Source: Ornithinimicrobium sp. (GTDB lineage Bacteria; Actinomycetota; Actinomycetes; Actinomycetales; Dermatophilaceae). From it: a stretch of 6,117 bases of DNA. The notes under the pieces were generated by a model. The model saw nothing but the letters and a program-made list of their open reading frames with translations, did no database searches and was not told the origin of the DNA. Below are positions 1 to 6,117 of the stretch, one piece after another. Each line of letters opens with the position of its first letter. Position 1 is the first letter of the stretch. The position numbers were made by a program, and so were the translations under genes. The stretch lies in the NCBI GenBank assembly GCA_030145965.1, contig JASKZT010000099.1, positions 1 through 6,117 on the forward strand. Reading direction: 5' to 3'.

Positions 1-716
1 GTGGGCGTGCCGAGGCCGAGGTAGGCGAGCGCCGCCTCGGCGAGGATCGCGATCGCGAAGGAGACCGAGGCCTGGACGATGACGAGCCCCGCGACGTTGG
101 GCAGGACGTGCCGCCAGGCGATGCCCAGCGGCGAGCGGCCCGCGGCCCGGGCGGCGACGACGTACTCCGACTTCATCACGCCCAGCGCCCCCGAGCGCGT
201 GATCCGGGCGAAGGCGGGGATCGTGGCGATGCCGATGGCCACCATCGCGACCCGGGTCGAGCCGCCGTAGAGAGCGGCGAACATGATGGCGAGCAGCAGC
301 GCGGGGAAGGCGAGCAGGACGTCGTTGGAGCGCATGACGAGCTGGCCCAGCCAGCCGGGCGACATGGCAGCGAGGATGCCGAGCGGCACGCCGACGACGG
401 CGGCGACGCCGACCGCGACGAGCCCGACGTAGAGGGTGGTCCGGGCCCCGACGAGGATCTGGGTGAGCACGTCGCGGCGCAGGCGGTCGGTGCCGAGCCA
501 GTGCTCGCCGTTGGGGGTCTGGTAGGGCTCGACGGGCAGCACCCGCATCGGCGGCCACGGCGTCCACACGTAGGAGACGAGCGCGAGGACCACGACGAGG
601 GCGACGATCGAGCCGCCGATGAGCAGGCTGGGGTTGAGCGCGCGCCCGCGCGGTCGGGGCGAGGCGTGCTCGGCGGCAGCGGGCTCGACGGCCGGGACGC
701 CCTGGATGTCGCTCAT
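1..716 (-). CDS. DppC/OppC-type ABC transporter permease (3' end cut by window edge)
   Basis: Inner-membrane permease subunit of a peptide/nickel-type ABC importer. It should pair with the DppB-type permease next door to form the solute channel. 238 complete codons are visible; family members are usually about 280-310 residues, so roughly 50 C-terminal residues are missing. A short charged N-terminus precedes a first membrane segment (about residues 31-50). The family signature GTDRLRRDV lies at 75-83 and GARTTL at 90-95. LLAFPALLLAI lies at 134-144. The EAA loop, which contacts the ATPase, runs from E184 to N207 with G193 and LPN at the end. AEAALAYLGLGTP at 226-238 matches the conserved EAALxxLGLG segment. 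The ATG at 716 overlaps the TGA of the upstream permease as ATGA, implying translational coupling; no strong ribosome-binding site of its own is seen. An Arg replaces the usual Gly in the GTDxxGRD signature. Substrate cannot be told from the sequence. Confidence 0.95.
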   Translation of the reverse strand, partial: MSDIQGVPAVEPAAAEHASPRPRGRALNPSLLIGGSIVALVVVLALVSYVWTPWPPMRVLPVEPYQTPNGEHWLGTDRLRRDVLTQILVGARTTLYVGLVAVGVAAVVGVPLGILAAMSPGWLGQLVMRSNDVLLAFPALLLAIMFAALYGGSTRVAMVAIGIATIPAFARITRSGALGVMKSEYVVAARAAGRSPLGIAWRHVLPNVAGLVIVQASVSFAIAILAEAALAYLGLGTP

Positions 717-1663
717 CGGGCCGCCGTCCGCAGGCGCGGGTCGATGACGAGGTAGAGCACGTCGACGACGAAGTTGATGACGAGCACGGCGAGCACGAGC
801 ACCATGACGACGGCCTGCACGGTGAGCAGCTCGCGCTTGGCGACCGAGTCCAGCAGGAGCGAGCCCAGGCCGGGGATGACGAAGACCCGCTCGATGACCA
901 CGGCGCCGATGAGCAGGGTGGCCAGCTGCAGGCCGAGGACGGTGACGACCGGCACCGCGGCGTTGCGCAGCCCGTGCCGAACCAGCGCCTGCACCGGGCG
1001 CAGGCCCTTGGCGCGGGCGGTGCGCAGGAAGTCCTCGCGGAGCACGTCGAGGACGGCCGAGCGGATGTAGCGGGCGAGCACCGCGGCCTGGACGACCGAG
1101 AGCGAGATGACGGGCAGGGCGAGCCGCTGCAGGAAGCCGACAGGGTCCTGCGCCGGGACCACCCACCCGCCGGACGGCACCCACCCGAGGCGCACCGCGA
1201 AGATCGAGATGAGCACGATGCCGGCGAGGAAGGCCGGGATCGCGACCCCGACCTGGGACACGGCCGAGAGCAGGACGCCGTCCCAGTGCCGGTGCCGCAC
1301 CGCCATCCACAGCCCGACCGGGAGCGCGAGGACGAGGGCGACGAGCATCGAGCAGACGACCAGCCACAGCGTCACCTGCAGCCGGTCGGCGATCTGGGGG
1401 CCGATGGGCGCCCGGGACACGAACTCGATGCCGGGGTCGAGCGCGAGCAGCCCGCCGACCCAGTCGAGGTACTGCACGAGCACGGGCCGGTCGAGGCCGA
1501 ACTGCTCGCGCAGCTGGGTGACCGCCTGCTCCGAGGCGTTGATGCCCAGCGCGACGCGCGCCGGGTCGCCCGGGAGCACGCGCATGAACGCGAACACCAC
1601 GACGGACGCCGCGGCCACGCTCAGCACCAGCACCGTGAGGCGGTGCAGGACTCGCAGCAGCAT
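713..1663 (-). CDS. DppB/OppB-type ABC transporter permease
   Basis: Complete 316-residue inner-membrane permease, of normal length for the DppB/OppB family. An N-terminal membrane segment (about 8-27) is followed by the conserved LPGDPA at 30-35 and a periplasmic-side region with QFGLDRP at 54-60. Further hydrophobic segments lie near 97-121, 133-158, 182-199, 236-256 and 283-308. The EAA loop that docks on the ATPase spans about 211-234 (DFLRTARAKG, then RHGLRNA). ERVFVIPGLGSLLLDSV (258-274) and the terminal DVLYLVIDPRLR (301-312) are hallmark family motifs. The region that normally reads GDLGxSxxxxxPV is here LDPGIEFVSRAPI (75-87), a deviation with the rest intact. The gene starts 27 bases after the binding-protein stop and its own stop overlaps the DppC-type start. 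The closest Shine-Dalgarno-like GAGGA ends 13 bases before the ATG, longer than ideal. The partner permease and binding protein are adjacent; the transported solute is unknown. Confidence 0.96.
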   Translation of the reverse strand: MLLRVLHRLTVLVLSVAAASVVVFAFMRVLPGDPARVALGINASEQAVTQLREQFGLDRPVLVQYLDWVGGLLALDPGIEFVSRAPIGPQIADRLQVTLWLVVCSMLVALVLALPVGLWMAVRHRHWDGVLLSAVSQVGVAIPAFLAGIVLISIFAVRLGWVPSGGWVVPAQDPVGFLQRLALPVISLSVVQAAVLARYIRSAVLDVLREDFLRTARAKGLRPVQALVRHGLRNAAVPVVTVLGLQLATLLIGAVVIERVFVIPGLGSLLLDSVAKRELLTVQAVVMVLVLAVLVINFVVDVLYLVIDPRLRTAAR

Positions 1664-1681
1664 AAGGAGGGCCGTGTCCTC
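1664..1681 (-). promoter_or_regulatory. Possible Shine-Dalgarno-sequestering hairpin before the DppB-type gene
   Basis: Reading the minus strand, GAGGA (1681-1677) is the only Shine-Dalgarno-like sequence ahead of the permease ATG. TCCTT (1668-1664), directly touching the ATG, can pair with it: four Watson-Crick pairs plus one G-U, with an 8-base loop. An alternative register pairs GAGG with CCTC. If formed, the helix would hide the ribosome-binding site and could lower permease output relative to the binding protein. The helix is short, so this is inference from complementarity only. Confidence 0.3.
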
Positions 1682-1690
1682 GCGTGGGGG

Positions 1691-3283
1691 TCAGCCGCGG
1701 CCGAGGGCCGCGAGCGGGAAGGACTCCTTGATGGCGTTCTCGGGGAGCCCGGTGATGTCGGGGTCGGCGACCATGAGGTTGGGCTGGAGGAAGAGGAAGT
1801 CGGCGGCGGCGTCCTCGCTGATGAGAGCCGCGGCCTCCTTCATCTTCTCCGTCTGCTCCTCCTCGGTGCCGGCGTCGGCCTCGTCGAGCAGCGCCTGCAC
1901 CTCGGGGGTGCCGTAGGTCGTGTAGTAGTCGGGGTTGCCGAAGACGTTGCCGAGGTCGCGCGGCTCGACGTGCGCCACGATCGACATGTCGAAGTCCTTG
2001 TTGGTGAAGACCGTCTCCAGCCAGGCGGAGGGGAACTCCAGCTCGTCGACGCTCACCTGGAGGCCCGCCTCCTCGAGCATCGACTCAACGACGGTGCCGC
2101 AGGAGACCGCGTAGGGCAGCGTGGGGATGCGCAGGCGCAGCTCGGTGCCCTCGGCGCCGGCCTCCTGCACGAGGCGCTGGGCCTCCTCGAGGTCGAAGGC
2201 GTAGTCGCCGGTCCGGTCCTCGTACCAGGGGTCGGTCGGCGGCACCATCGAGCCGATGAGCGTGCCGCGCCCGGCCCAGCAGGTGTCCATGAGGGCCTGG
2301 TGGTCGATCGCGTGGCGGACGGCCTGGCGCAGGGCGAGGTCGGCCAGCGGCCGGCCCTCCTCCTGGTTCATCGACAGGACGACCTCGCCGTTGGTCGTGC
2401 CCTCGATGATCTGGTAGTCGCCGCCCTCGAACTCCGCGAGCGACTCCGGCGCCTGCACCGTGCCGACGATGTCGACGGCGTCGGTGAGCATGGCGTTGTT
2501 GAGGGCGTTGGCGTCGCGGAAGTAGTGCATCTCCACGGTGCCGAAGTACGGGGCGTCGCCGTGGTAGTCCTCGTTGCGGGCCAGCTCGACCATCGAGCCG
2601 CGGTCCCAGCTGACGAAGGTGTAGGGGCCCGTCCCGATCGGGGTGTTGGCCAGGTCGTCCGTGCCCTCGGTGTCGAACATCGCCCCGACGCGCGTGGTCA
2701 GCGCGTAGAGGAAGCTGTTGCTCGGCTCCGAGAGCGTCACGACGACGGTGCCGTCGTCGGGCGCCTCCACGCTGTCGATGATGTCGAGCTGGGACTTCAG
2801 GCTGATCGTCCACGCGTCGCTCTTGACCTGCTCGAGGGAGAACTTCGCGTCCTCGGCGGTGAACTCCGCGCCGTCGGAGAAGGTCACCCCGTCCTTGAGC
2901 GTGAACGTGTAGGTGAGCCGGTCCTCGCTGATCTCCCAGTCGGTGGCGAGGGCACCCTCGATCTCGCCGGAGGCGGGGTCGACGGTGACCAGGGTCTCGT
3001 AGACGTTGTCGAGCAGCAGCTGGGGGATGGCCGCGCCGTCGGTGGTCGTGAAGTCGAGGCTGGCCGGCTCGGCGACCAGGCCGACCCGCACCGCCTCGTC
3101 GCTCGGACCGCCGGCGTCGCCACCGGTGGCACCGCCACCGTCCGTGCTGCCACCGTTCTCGGCCTCGGTGGGGTCGCTGCTGTCTGCGCCCGCGCTGCAC
3201 CCTGCCAGCAGGGCAGCCGTGGCGAGTGCCGCGACCGTGGCGCGGGACCGTGTCCTCGTCGACGTCGTCATGCGTCGCATCAT
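1691..3283 (-). CDS. ABC transporter substrate-binding lipoprotein, family 5 (DppA/OppA type)
   Basis: Extracellular lipid-anchored protein that captures solute (typically peptides, sometimes nickel chelates, sugars or opines) and delivers it to the adjacent permeases. 530 residues, normal for the family. A basic N-terminus (several Arg in 3-14) and a hydrophobic stretch (15-27) lead to the lipobox LLAGC, with C29 as the predicted lipidated residue. A Gly/Ser/Asp-rich flexible linker runs from about 30 to 64. The mature domain then opens with VGLVAEPASLDF and continues with LLLDNVYETLV, TDWEISEDRLTYTFTLKDGV and FSDGAEFTAEDAKFSLEQV-type motifs, the classical SBP_bac_5 opening. Later come PIGTGPYTFVSWDRG and LRQAVRHAIDHQAL, also typical. 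Three in-frame ATG codons (3283, 3280, 3271) are possible starts. None has a clear Shine-Dalgarno sequence, and 3271 would remove only four residues without harming the signal peptide. First gene of the importer operon and divergent from the LLM-class gene. Ligand not predictable. Confidence 0.95.
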   Translation of the reverse strand: MMRRMTTSTRTRSRATVAALATAALLAGCSAGADSSDPTEAENGGSTDGGGATGGDAGGPSDEAVRVGLVAEPASLDFTTTDGAAIPQLLLDNVYETLVTVDPASGEIEGALATDWEISEDRLTYTFTLKDGVTFSDGAEFTAEDAKFSLEQVKSDAWTISLKSQLDIIDSVEAPDDGTVVVTLSEPSNSFLYALTTRVGAMFDTEGTDDLANTPIGTGPYTFVSWDRGSMVELARNEDYHGDAPYFGTVEMHYFRDANALNNAMLTDAVDIVGTVQAPESLAEFEGGDYQIIEGTTNGEVVLSMNQEEGRPLADLALRQAVRHAIDHQALMDTCWAGRGTLIGSMVPPTDPWYEDRTGDYAFDLEEAQRLVQEAGAEGTELRLRIPTLPYAVSCGTVVESMLEEAGLQVSVDELEFPSAWLETVFTNKDFDMSIVAHVEPRDLGNVFGNPDYYTTYGTPEVQALLDEADAGTEEEQTEKMKEAAALISEDAAADFLFLQPNLMVADPDITGLPENAIKESFPLAALGRG

Positions 3284-3341
3284 CGTCCATGAGGCGGCCC
3301 GGCGCTACTCGCCGCGCGGAGATCCCCACCCCTCCACCGGA

Positions 3342-3351
3342 CACCCGGGTG
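3342..3351. promoter_or_regulatory. Palindrome CACCCGGGTG in the divergent intergenic region
   Basis: A perfect 10-base inverted repeat without spacer lies in the 88-base gap (3284-3371) between the divergent binding-protein and LLM-class genes. A wider, looser pairing of CCACC (3334-3338) with GGTGG (3348-3352) overlaps it. The position would suit an operator controlling one or both genes. In DNA this GC-rich, a 10-base palindrome of mostly G and C can arise by chance, and no regulator gene is nearby. Confidence 0.25.
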
Positions 3352-3359
3352 GTGCGGGG

Positions 3360-3365
3360 CAGACT
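3360..3365 (+). promoter_or_regulatory. Possible -10 element for a leaderless LLM-class transcript
   Basis: CAGACT sits exactly 6 bases before the ATG at 3372. It resembles the actinobacterial -10 pattern TANNNT, keeping the A at position 2 and the T at position 6 but with C at position 1. Transcription from the usual distance downstream would begin at or next to the ATG, giving a leaderless mRNA, which is common in Actinobacteria. The upstream hexamer near 3337-3342 (CCGGAC) is a poor -35 match. Weak evidence, but it fits the lack of a clear Shine-Dalgarno sequence at this start. Confidence 0.25.
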
Positions 3366-3371
3366 GGCCGG

Positions 3372-4301
3372 ATGGACCTGCGCATCTTCACCGAGCCCCA
3401 GCAGGGTGCGACCTACGAGGACCAGCTGCACCTGGCGCGGACGACCGAGGCCTGCGGCTTCAGCGCCTTCTTCCGCTCCGACCACTTCCTCGCGATGGGA
3501 GGGGACGGGCTGCCCGGGCCGACCGACTCCTGGGTGACGCTGGGGGCGCTGGCCCGCGAGACGACCACCGTGCGGCTCGGCACCCTCGTGACCTCGGTGA
3601 CCTTCCGCCACCCGGCCCTCCTGGCGGTCAGCGTCGCCCAGGTCGACCAGATGAGCGGCGGGCGCGTGGAGCTCGGCCTCGGCGCGGGCTGGTACGAGCA
3701 GGAGCACGCGGCCTACGGCGTCCCCTTCCCCGACGCCCCGGGCCGCTTCGACCTGCTCGAGGACGCGTTGGCGGTCATCACCGGGATGTGGCGCACGCCG
3801 CCCGGCGAGACGTTCGACCACGTAGGGCGCACGCTCACGGTCACGGACTCCCCCGCCCTGCCCAAGCCCGTGCAGGACCCCGGCCCGCCCGTCGTCATGG
3901 GCGGCGGCGGCCGGCGGCGCACCCCCGCCCTGGCGGCCAGGTACGCCGACGAGTTCAACATGGCCTTCCCCACGATCGAGGACACGGTGGCGCAGTACGC
4001 CCGGGTCGACGCGGCCTGCCGCGACGTGGGGCGCGACCCCGCGACGCTGCTCCGCTCGGTCGCCCTCGTCGCCTGCGTCGGCCGGGACGAGGCCGAGGTG
4101 CGGCGCCGGGCCGACGCGATCGGCCGCGACGTGGACGAGCTGCGCGCCAACGGCCTGGCGGGCACGCCGGGCGAGGTGGTCGACCGGATCGGCCGGTGGC
4201 GCGAGCGGACCGGCACCGAGCGGCTCTACCTGCAGATGCTCGACCTCACCGACCTGGGGCACACCGAGCTCGTCGCGGCCGAGGTCGTACCCCAGCTCTG
4301 A
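3372..4301 (+). CDS. LLM-class F420-dependent oxidoreductase
   Basis: A 309-residue enzyme of the bacterial luciferase-like (TIM-barrel) superfamily, in the branch annotated as F420-dependent in Actinobacteria. Such enzymes transfer hydride between cofactor F420 (or FMN) and a small molecule in the cytoplasm; the substrate here is unknown. The N-terminus [19 protein letters not shown] is typical of this subfamily. [11 protein letters not shown] lies at 33-43, and [18 protein letters not shown] (68-85) holds the conserved beta-strand and cofactor-contacting region. [19 protein letters not shown] lies at 94-112. [13 protein letters not shown] lies at 145-157. PALPKPVQ and PPVVMGGGG (161-180) form the glycine-rich phosphate-binding region. 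[13 protein letters not shown] (264-276) is the usual C-terminal helix. The open frame extends far upstream, but that part overlaps the divergent gene and has no family similarity, so the ATG at 3372 is chosen. No good Shine-Dalgarno sequence is seen. F420 rather than FMN use is inferred from the family. Confidence 0.93.
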   Translation: MDLRIFTEPQQGATYEDQLHLARTTEACGFSAFFRSDHFLAMGGDGLPGPTDSWVTLGALARETTTVRLGTLVTSVTFRHPALLAVSVAQVDQMSGGRVELGLGAGWYEQEHAAYGVPFPDAPGRFDLLEDALAVITGMWRTPPGETFDHVGRTLTVTDSPALPKPVQDPGPPVVMGGGGRRRTPALAARYADEFNMAFPTIEDTVAQYARVDAACRDVGRDPATLLRSVALVACVGRDEAEVRRRADAIGRDVDELRANGLAGTPGEVVDRIGRWRERTGTERLYLQMLDLTDLGHTELVAAEVVPQL

Positions 4302-4351
4302 GCAGGAGCCACCACCCCACGTGCTCGGTCTTGATCCGCCGCCCCGGCCGG

Positions 4352-4380
4352 TGCACACTTGCTACCGCGAAGTAGATACT
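4352..4380 (+). promoter_or_regulatory. Candidate sigma-70-type promoter for the acyl-CoA dehydrogenase gene
   Basis: TGCACA (4352-4357, 4 of 6 to TTGACA) and GATACT (4375-4380, 4 of 6 to TATAAT) are separated by exactly 17 bases. The overlapping TAGATA (4373-4378) is an alternative -10. The stretch is noticeably richer in A and T than the surrounding coding DNA. Transcription would start around 4386-4388, giving a leader of about 20 bases that contains the Shine-Dalgarno sequence. Prediction only; no transcript data. Confidence 0.45.
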
Positions 4381-4382
4381 GC

Positions 4383-4399
4383 GGGTACCGGTTACCGGG
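4383..4399. repeat. Short repeat cluster TACCGG(T)TACCGG, possible operator
   Basis: TACCGG occurs twice, at 4386-4391 and 4393-4398, 7 bases apart. The centre also forms an imperfect dyad: 5 of 7 pairs match around 4389/4390, including the ACCGGT palindrome at 4387-4392. A related CTACCGC lies at 4362-4368. The repeats overlap the expected transcription start and abut the Shine-Dalgarno sequence, a suitable place for a repressor such as a TetR-family regulator of fatty-acid genes. No specific known operator is claimed. Confidence 0.3.
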
Positions 4400-4403
4400 A
4401 GGG
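4397..4403 (+). promoter_or_regulatory. Shine-Dalgarno sequence deciding the GTG start of the acyl-CoA dehydrogenase
   Basis: GGGAGGG, with core GGAGG at 4398-4402, ends 4-5 bases before the GTG at 4408. It is the best ribosome-binding site in the window and supports the GTG start over the next in-frame ATG at 4447. Confidence 0.75.
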
Positions 4404-4407
4404 CGAC

Positions 4408-6117
4408 GTGGGCCACTACAAGAGCAACGTGCGGGACATCGAGTTCATGCTGTTCGACGTGCTGGGACGGGGTGAGGTCCTCGGCACGGCACCCTTCGAG
4501 GACGTCGACGCGCAGACGGCCCGTGACGTGCTGCGCCAGGTCGCCCAGCTCGCCGAGGGCCCGGTCGGCGCGTCGTTCATGGAGTCCGACCGCACGCCCC
4601 CGGTCTTCGACCCCGCGACCGGGACCGTGACGATGCCGCAGGCCTTCCAGGACTCCTACGCGACCTGGATGGACAGCGAGTGGTGGCGCCTGGAGGTCCC
4701 CGCCGAGCTCGGTGGCACGACGACCCCGCCGAGCCTGTCGTGGGCGGTCGCCGAGCTGGTCCTGGGCGCCAACCCCGCGGTCAAGATGTATGCCGCGTGC
4801 TTCAGCTTCGCGACCGTGCTCTACCGCCTGGGCACCCCGGAGCAGCAGCGGCTGGCCCAGCTGATGGTCGACCGGCGGTGGGGCGCGACGATGGTGCTCA
4901 CCGAGCCGGACGCCGGCTCCGACGTCGGCGCCGGCCGCACCCGCGCCGTCCGCCAGGACGACGGCACCTGGCACGTCAGCGGCGTCAAGCGCTTCATCAC
5001 GAGCGGCACGGCCCCCTTCTACGACAACGTGGTCCACTTCGTCCTCGCCCGTCCCGACGGCGCCGGCCCCGGCACCAAGGGGCTCTCGCTCTTCCTCGTC
5101 CCGGGCCGTCACGTCGACGTCGGGACCGGCGAGCTCGGCGAGGAGAACGGCGTCCAGGTCTCCGCCATCGAGCACAAGATGGGGCTCAAGGTGTCGACCA
5201 CCTGCGAGCTCCGGCTCGGCGAGGACCCCGGGCGTCCCGCCGTCGGGTGGCTCCTGGGCGAGGTGCACGACGGCATCGCCCAGATGTTCCGCGTCATCGA
5301 GTACGCCCGCATGCTCGTCGGCACCAAGGCCATCGCCACCCTCTCCACCGGCTACCTCAACGCGCTGGGCTACGCCCGGGAGCGCGTGCAGGGCGCGGAC
5401 CTGACGCAGATGAGCGACAAGTCCGCACCGCGCGTCACGATCACCCACCACCCCGACGTGCGCCGCTCCCTCATGCTCCAGAAGTCCTACGCCGAGGGCC
5501 TGCGCGCGCTCATGCTCTGGACGGCCAGCTTCCAGGACACCGTGCACGCCGCGCAGCTGGCCTCGGGCGAGGAGGCGCTCGCGCCCGACAGCCCCGCCGC
5601 CCTCGCCGCGCGCGTCAACGACCTGCTCCTGCCGCTGGTGAAGGGCTGCGGCTCCGAGCGCGCGTGGACCCTCCTCGGCACCGAGTCGCTGCAGACCTTC
5701 GGCGGCTCCGGCTTCCTGCAGGACTACCCCGTCGAGCAGTACGTCCGCGACGCCAAGATCGACTCGCTCTACGAGGGCACGACCGCCATCCAGGGCATGG
5801 ACCTCTTCTTCCGCAAGATCCTGCGCGACAAGGGCGTGGCGCTCGGGTACGTCGCCGCGCAGGTCCTCGAGACCACCTCGGCGCAGGTGGAGGACGGGCT
5901 GGGCGAGGTCCGTGCGGCGGTGCTGCGCGCCCTCGGCGAGGTGCAGCGGATGGTCGAGGTCATGACGGCCCGCGCGGTCGCCGCCCGGCAGGACCCGGAG
6001 CAGGTCTACGCCGTCGGCCTGCACACCACGCGCCTGCTCCTGGCCGTCGGCGACCTCGTCGTCGGCTGGCTGCTCCTGCGTCAGGCCGAGGTGGCCGCGC
6101 GCCTGCTGGACAGCGGC
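4408..6117 (+). CDS. fadE5: FadE5-like acyl-CoA dehydrogenase (3' end cut by window edge)
   Basis: Cytoplasmic FAD enzyme that oxidises acyl-CoA to trans-2-enoyl-CoA, the first step of beta-oxidation, passing electrons to electron-transfer flavoprotein. 570 codons are visible. Mycobacterial FadE5 proteins are about 610 residues, so about 40 are missing. The start GTG gives [20 protein letters not shown], the N-terminal extension typical of this long subfamily, with [14 protein letters not shown] at 49-62. The flavin-binding segment [13 protein letters not shown] lies at 162-174 and VKRFITSG at 193-200. [14 protein letters not shown] follows near 254-267. [17 protein letters not shown] precedes the long subfamily run containing [11 protein letters not shown] and [24 protein letters not shown] lies at 429-441. 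[16 protein letters not shown] (447-462) carries the likely catalytic base E456. The extra C-terminal domain begins after about 475. From memory it closely resembles M. tuberculosis FadE5 along its length. The gene has its own promoter candidate and strong Shine-Dalgarno sequence, so it is probably transcribed separately from the LLM-class gene. Confidence 0.95.
   Translation, partial: MGHYKSNVRDIEFMLFDVLGRGEVLGTAPFEDVDAQTARDVLRQVAQLAEGPVGASFMESDRTPPVFDPATGTVTMPQAFQDSYATWMDSEWWRLEVPAELGGTTTPPSLSWAVAELVLGANPAVKMYAACFSFATVLYRLGTPEQQRLAQLMVDRRWGATMVLTEPDAGSDVGAGRTRAVRQDDGTWHVSGVKRFITSGTAPFYDNVVHFVLARPDGAGPGTKGLSLFLVPGRHVDVGTGELGEENGVQVSAIEHKMGLKVSTTCELRLGEDPGRPAVGWLLGEVHDGIAQMFRVIEYARMLVGTKAIATLSTGYLNALGYARERVQGADLTQMSDKSAPRVTITHHPDVRRSLMLQKSYAEGLRALMLWTASFQDTVHAAQLASGEEALAPDSPAALAARVNDLLLPLVKGCGSERAWTLLGTESLQTFGGSGFLQDYPVEQYVRDAKIDSLYEGTTAIQGMDLFFRKILRDKGVALGYVAAQVLETTSAQVEDGLGEVRAAVLRALGEVQRMVEVMTARAVAARQDPEQVYAVGLHTTRLLLAVGDLVVGWLLLRQAEVAARLLDSG

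Noticed and set aside
1664..1676. A perfect AAGGAGG on the plus strand followed by GTG at 1674, looking like a start site
   Set aside because: The frame it opens ends at 1916, lies antisense to the binding protein and encodes no recognisable protein. AAGGAGG is simply the complement of the CCTCCTT before the permease ATG.
974..3292. A 772-codon open frame on the plus strand, antisense to the binding-protein and DppB-type genes
   Set aside because: Its translation is Arg/Gly/Glu/His/Asp/Val-rich with no recognisable domain. It is the expected shadow of GC-rich third positions opposite real genes that have clear family motifs.
3317..3340. G-rich run on the minus strand of the divergent region as a G-quadruplex
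   Set aside because: It contains only two runs of four G; the other runs are pairs, so a stable quadruplex is not supported.
3006..3371. Upstream extension of the LLM-class open frame
   Set aside because: It overlaps the divergent binding-protein gene, has no family similarity, and the standard subfamily N-terminus begins at the ATG at 3372.
4344..4351. CCGGCCGG palindrome after the LLM-class gene as a terminator
   Set aside because: There is no loop and no following T-run. It is a short GC palindrome of the kind expected in this composition.
2085..4358. A 757-codon open frame on the minus strand crossing the divergent region and the LLM-class gene
   Set aside because: It covers two real genes in other frames. 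The translation is low-complexity Arg/Gly/Ala/Pro-rich and crosses gene boundaries without any domain.
4246..6024. A 592-codon open frame on the minus strand opposite the acyl-CoA dehydrogenase
   Set aside because: The plus-strand frame has unmistakable acyl-CoA dehydrogenase motifs throughout; the antisense frame is a compositional shadow.

Overview
The window is very GC-rich, with strong G/C preference at third codon positions on both strands. It has actinobacterial hallmarks: a FadE5-type acyl-CoA dehydrogenase and an F420-dependent LLM-class oxidoreductase (F420 is common in Actinobacteria). The organism is therefore most likely a high-GC actinobacterium. A Micrococcales/Intrasporangiaceae-like host would fit, but that is only an impression. 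The DNA reads as ordinary chromosomal metabolic sequence: no tRNA, rRNA, CRISPR array, insertion sequence or phage gene was seen.

Left part (1-3283, minus strand): three genes of a peptide/nickel-type (Dpp/Opp) ABC importer, read right to left. They are a lipoprotein substrate-binding protein (1691-3283), a DppB-type permease (713-1663) and a DppC-type permease (1-716, cut by the window edge). The two permease genes overlap by 4 bases (ATGA), and only 27 bases separate the binding protein from the first permease, so this is an operon. The ATPase genes usually found with such systems are not in the window and may lie beyond the left edge.

Middle (3284-3371): an 88-base divergent intergenic region. 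It holds a perfect 10-base palindrome and a possible leaderless promoter for the rightward gene.

Right part (3372-6117, plus strand): a complete LLM-class flavin/F420 oxidoreductase (3372-4301). A 106-base gap follows, with a good candidate promoter and Shine-Dalgarno sequence. Then comes a long FadE5-like acyl-CoA dehydrogenase (from 4408) that runs off the right edge about 40 residues short of its usual end.

The importer would bring in peptides or similar small solutes. The acyl-CoA dehydrogenase does the first step of fatty-acid beta-oxidation. The LLM enzyme carries out an unidentified redox step. Nothing in the sequence ties the three units into one pathway. I found no convincing undescribed system. 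The most notable items are small control elements: a possible Shine-Dalgarno-hiding hairpin before the first permease gene, the promoter/repeat cluster before the acyl-CoA dehydrogenase, and the divergent-region palindrome.
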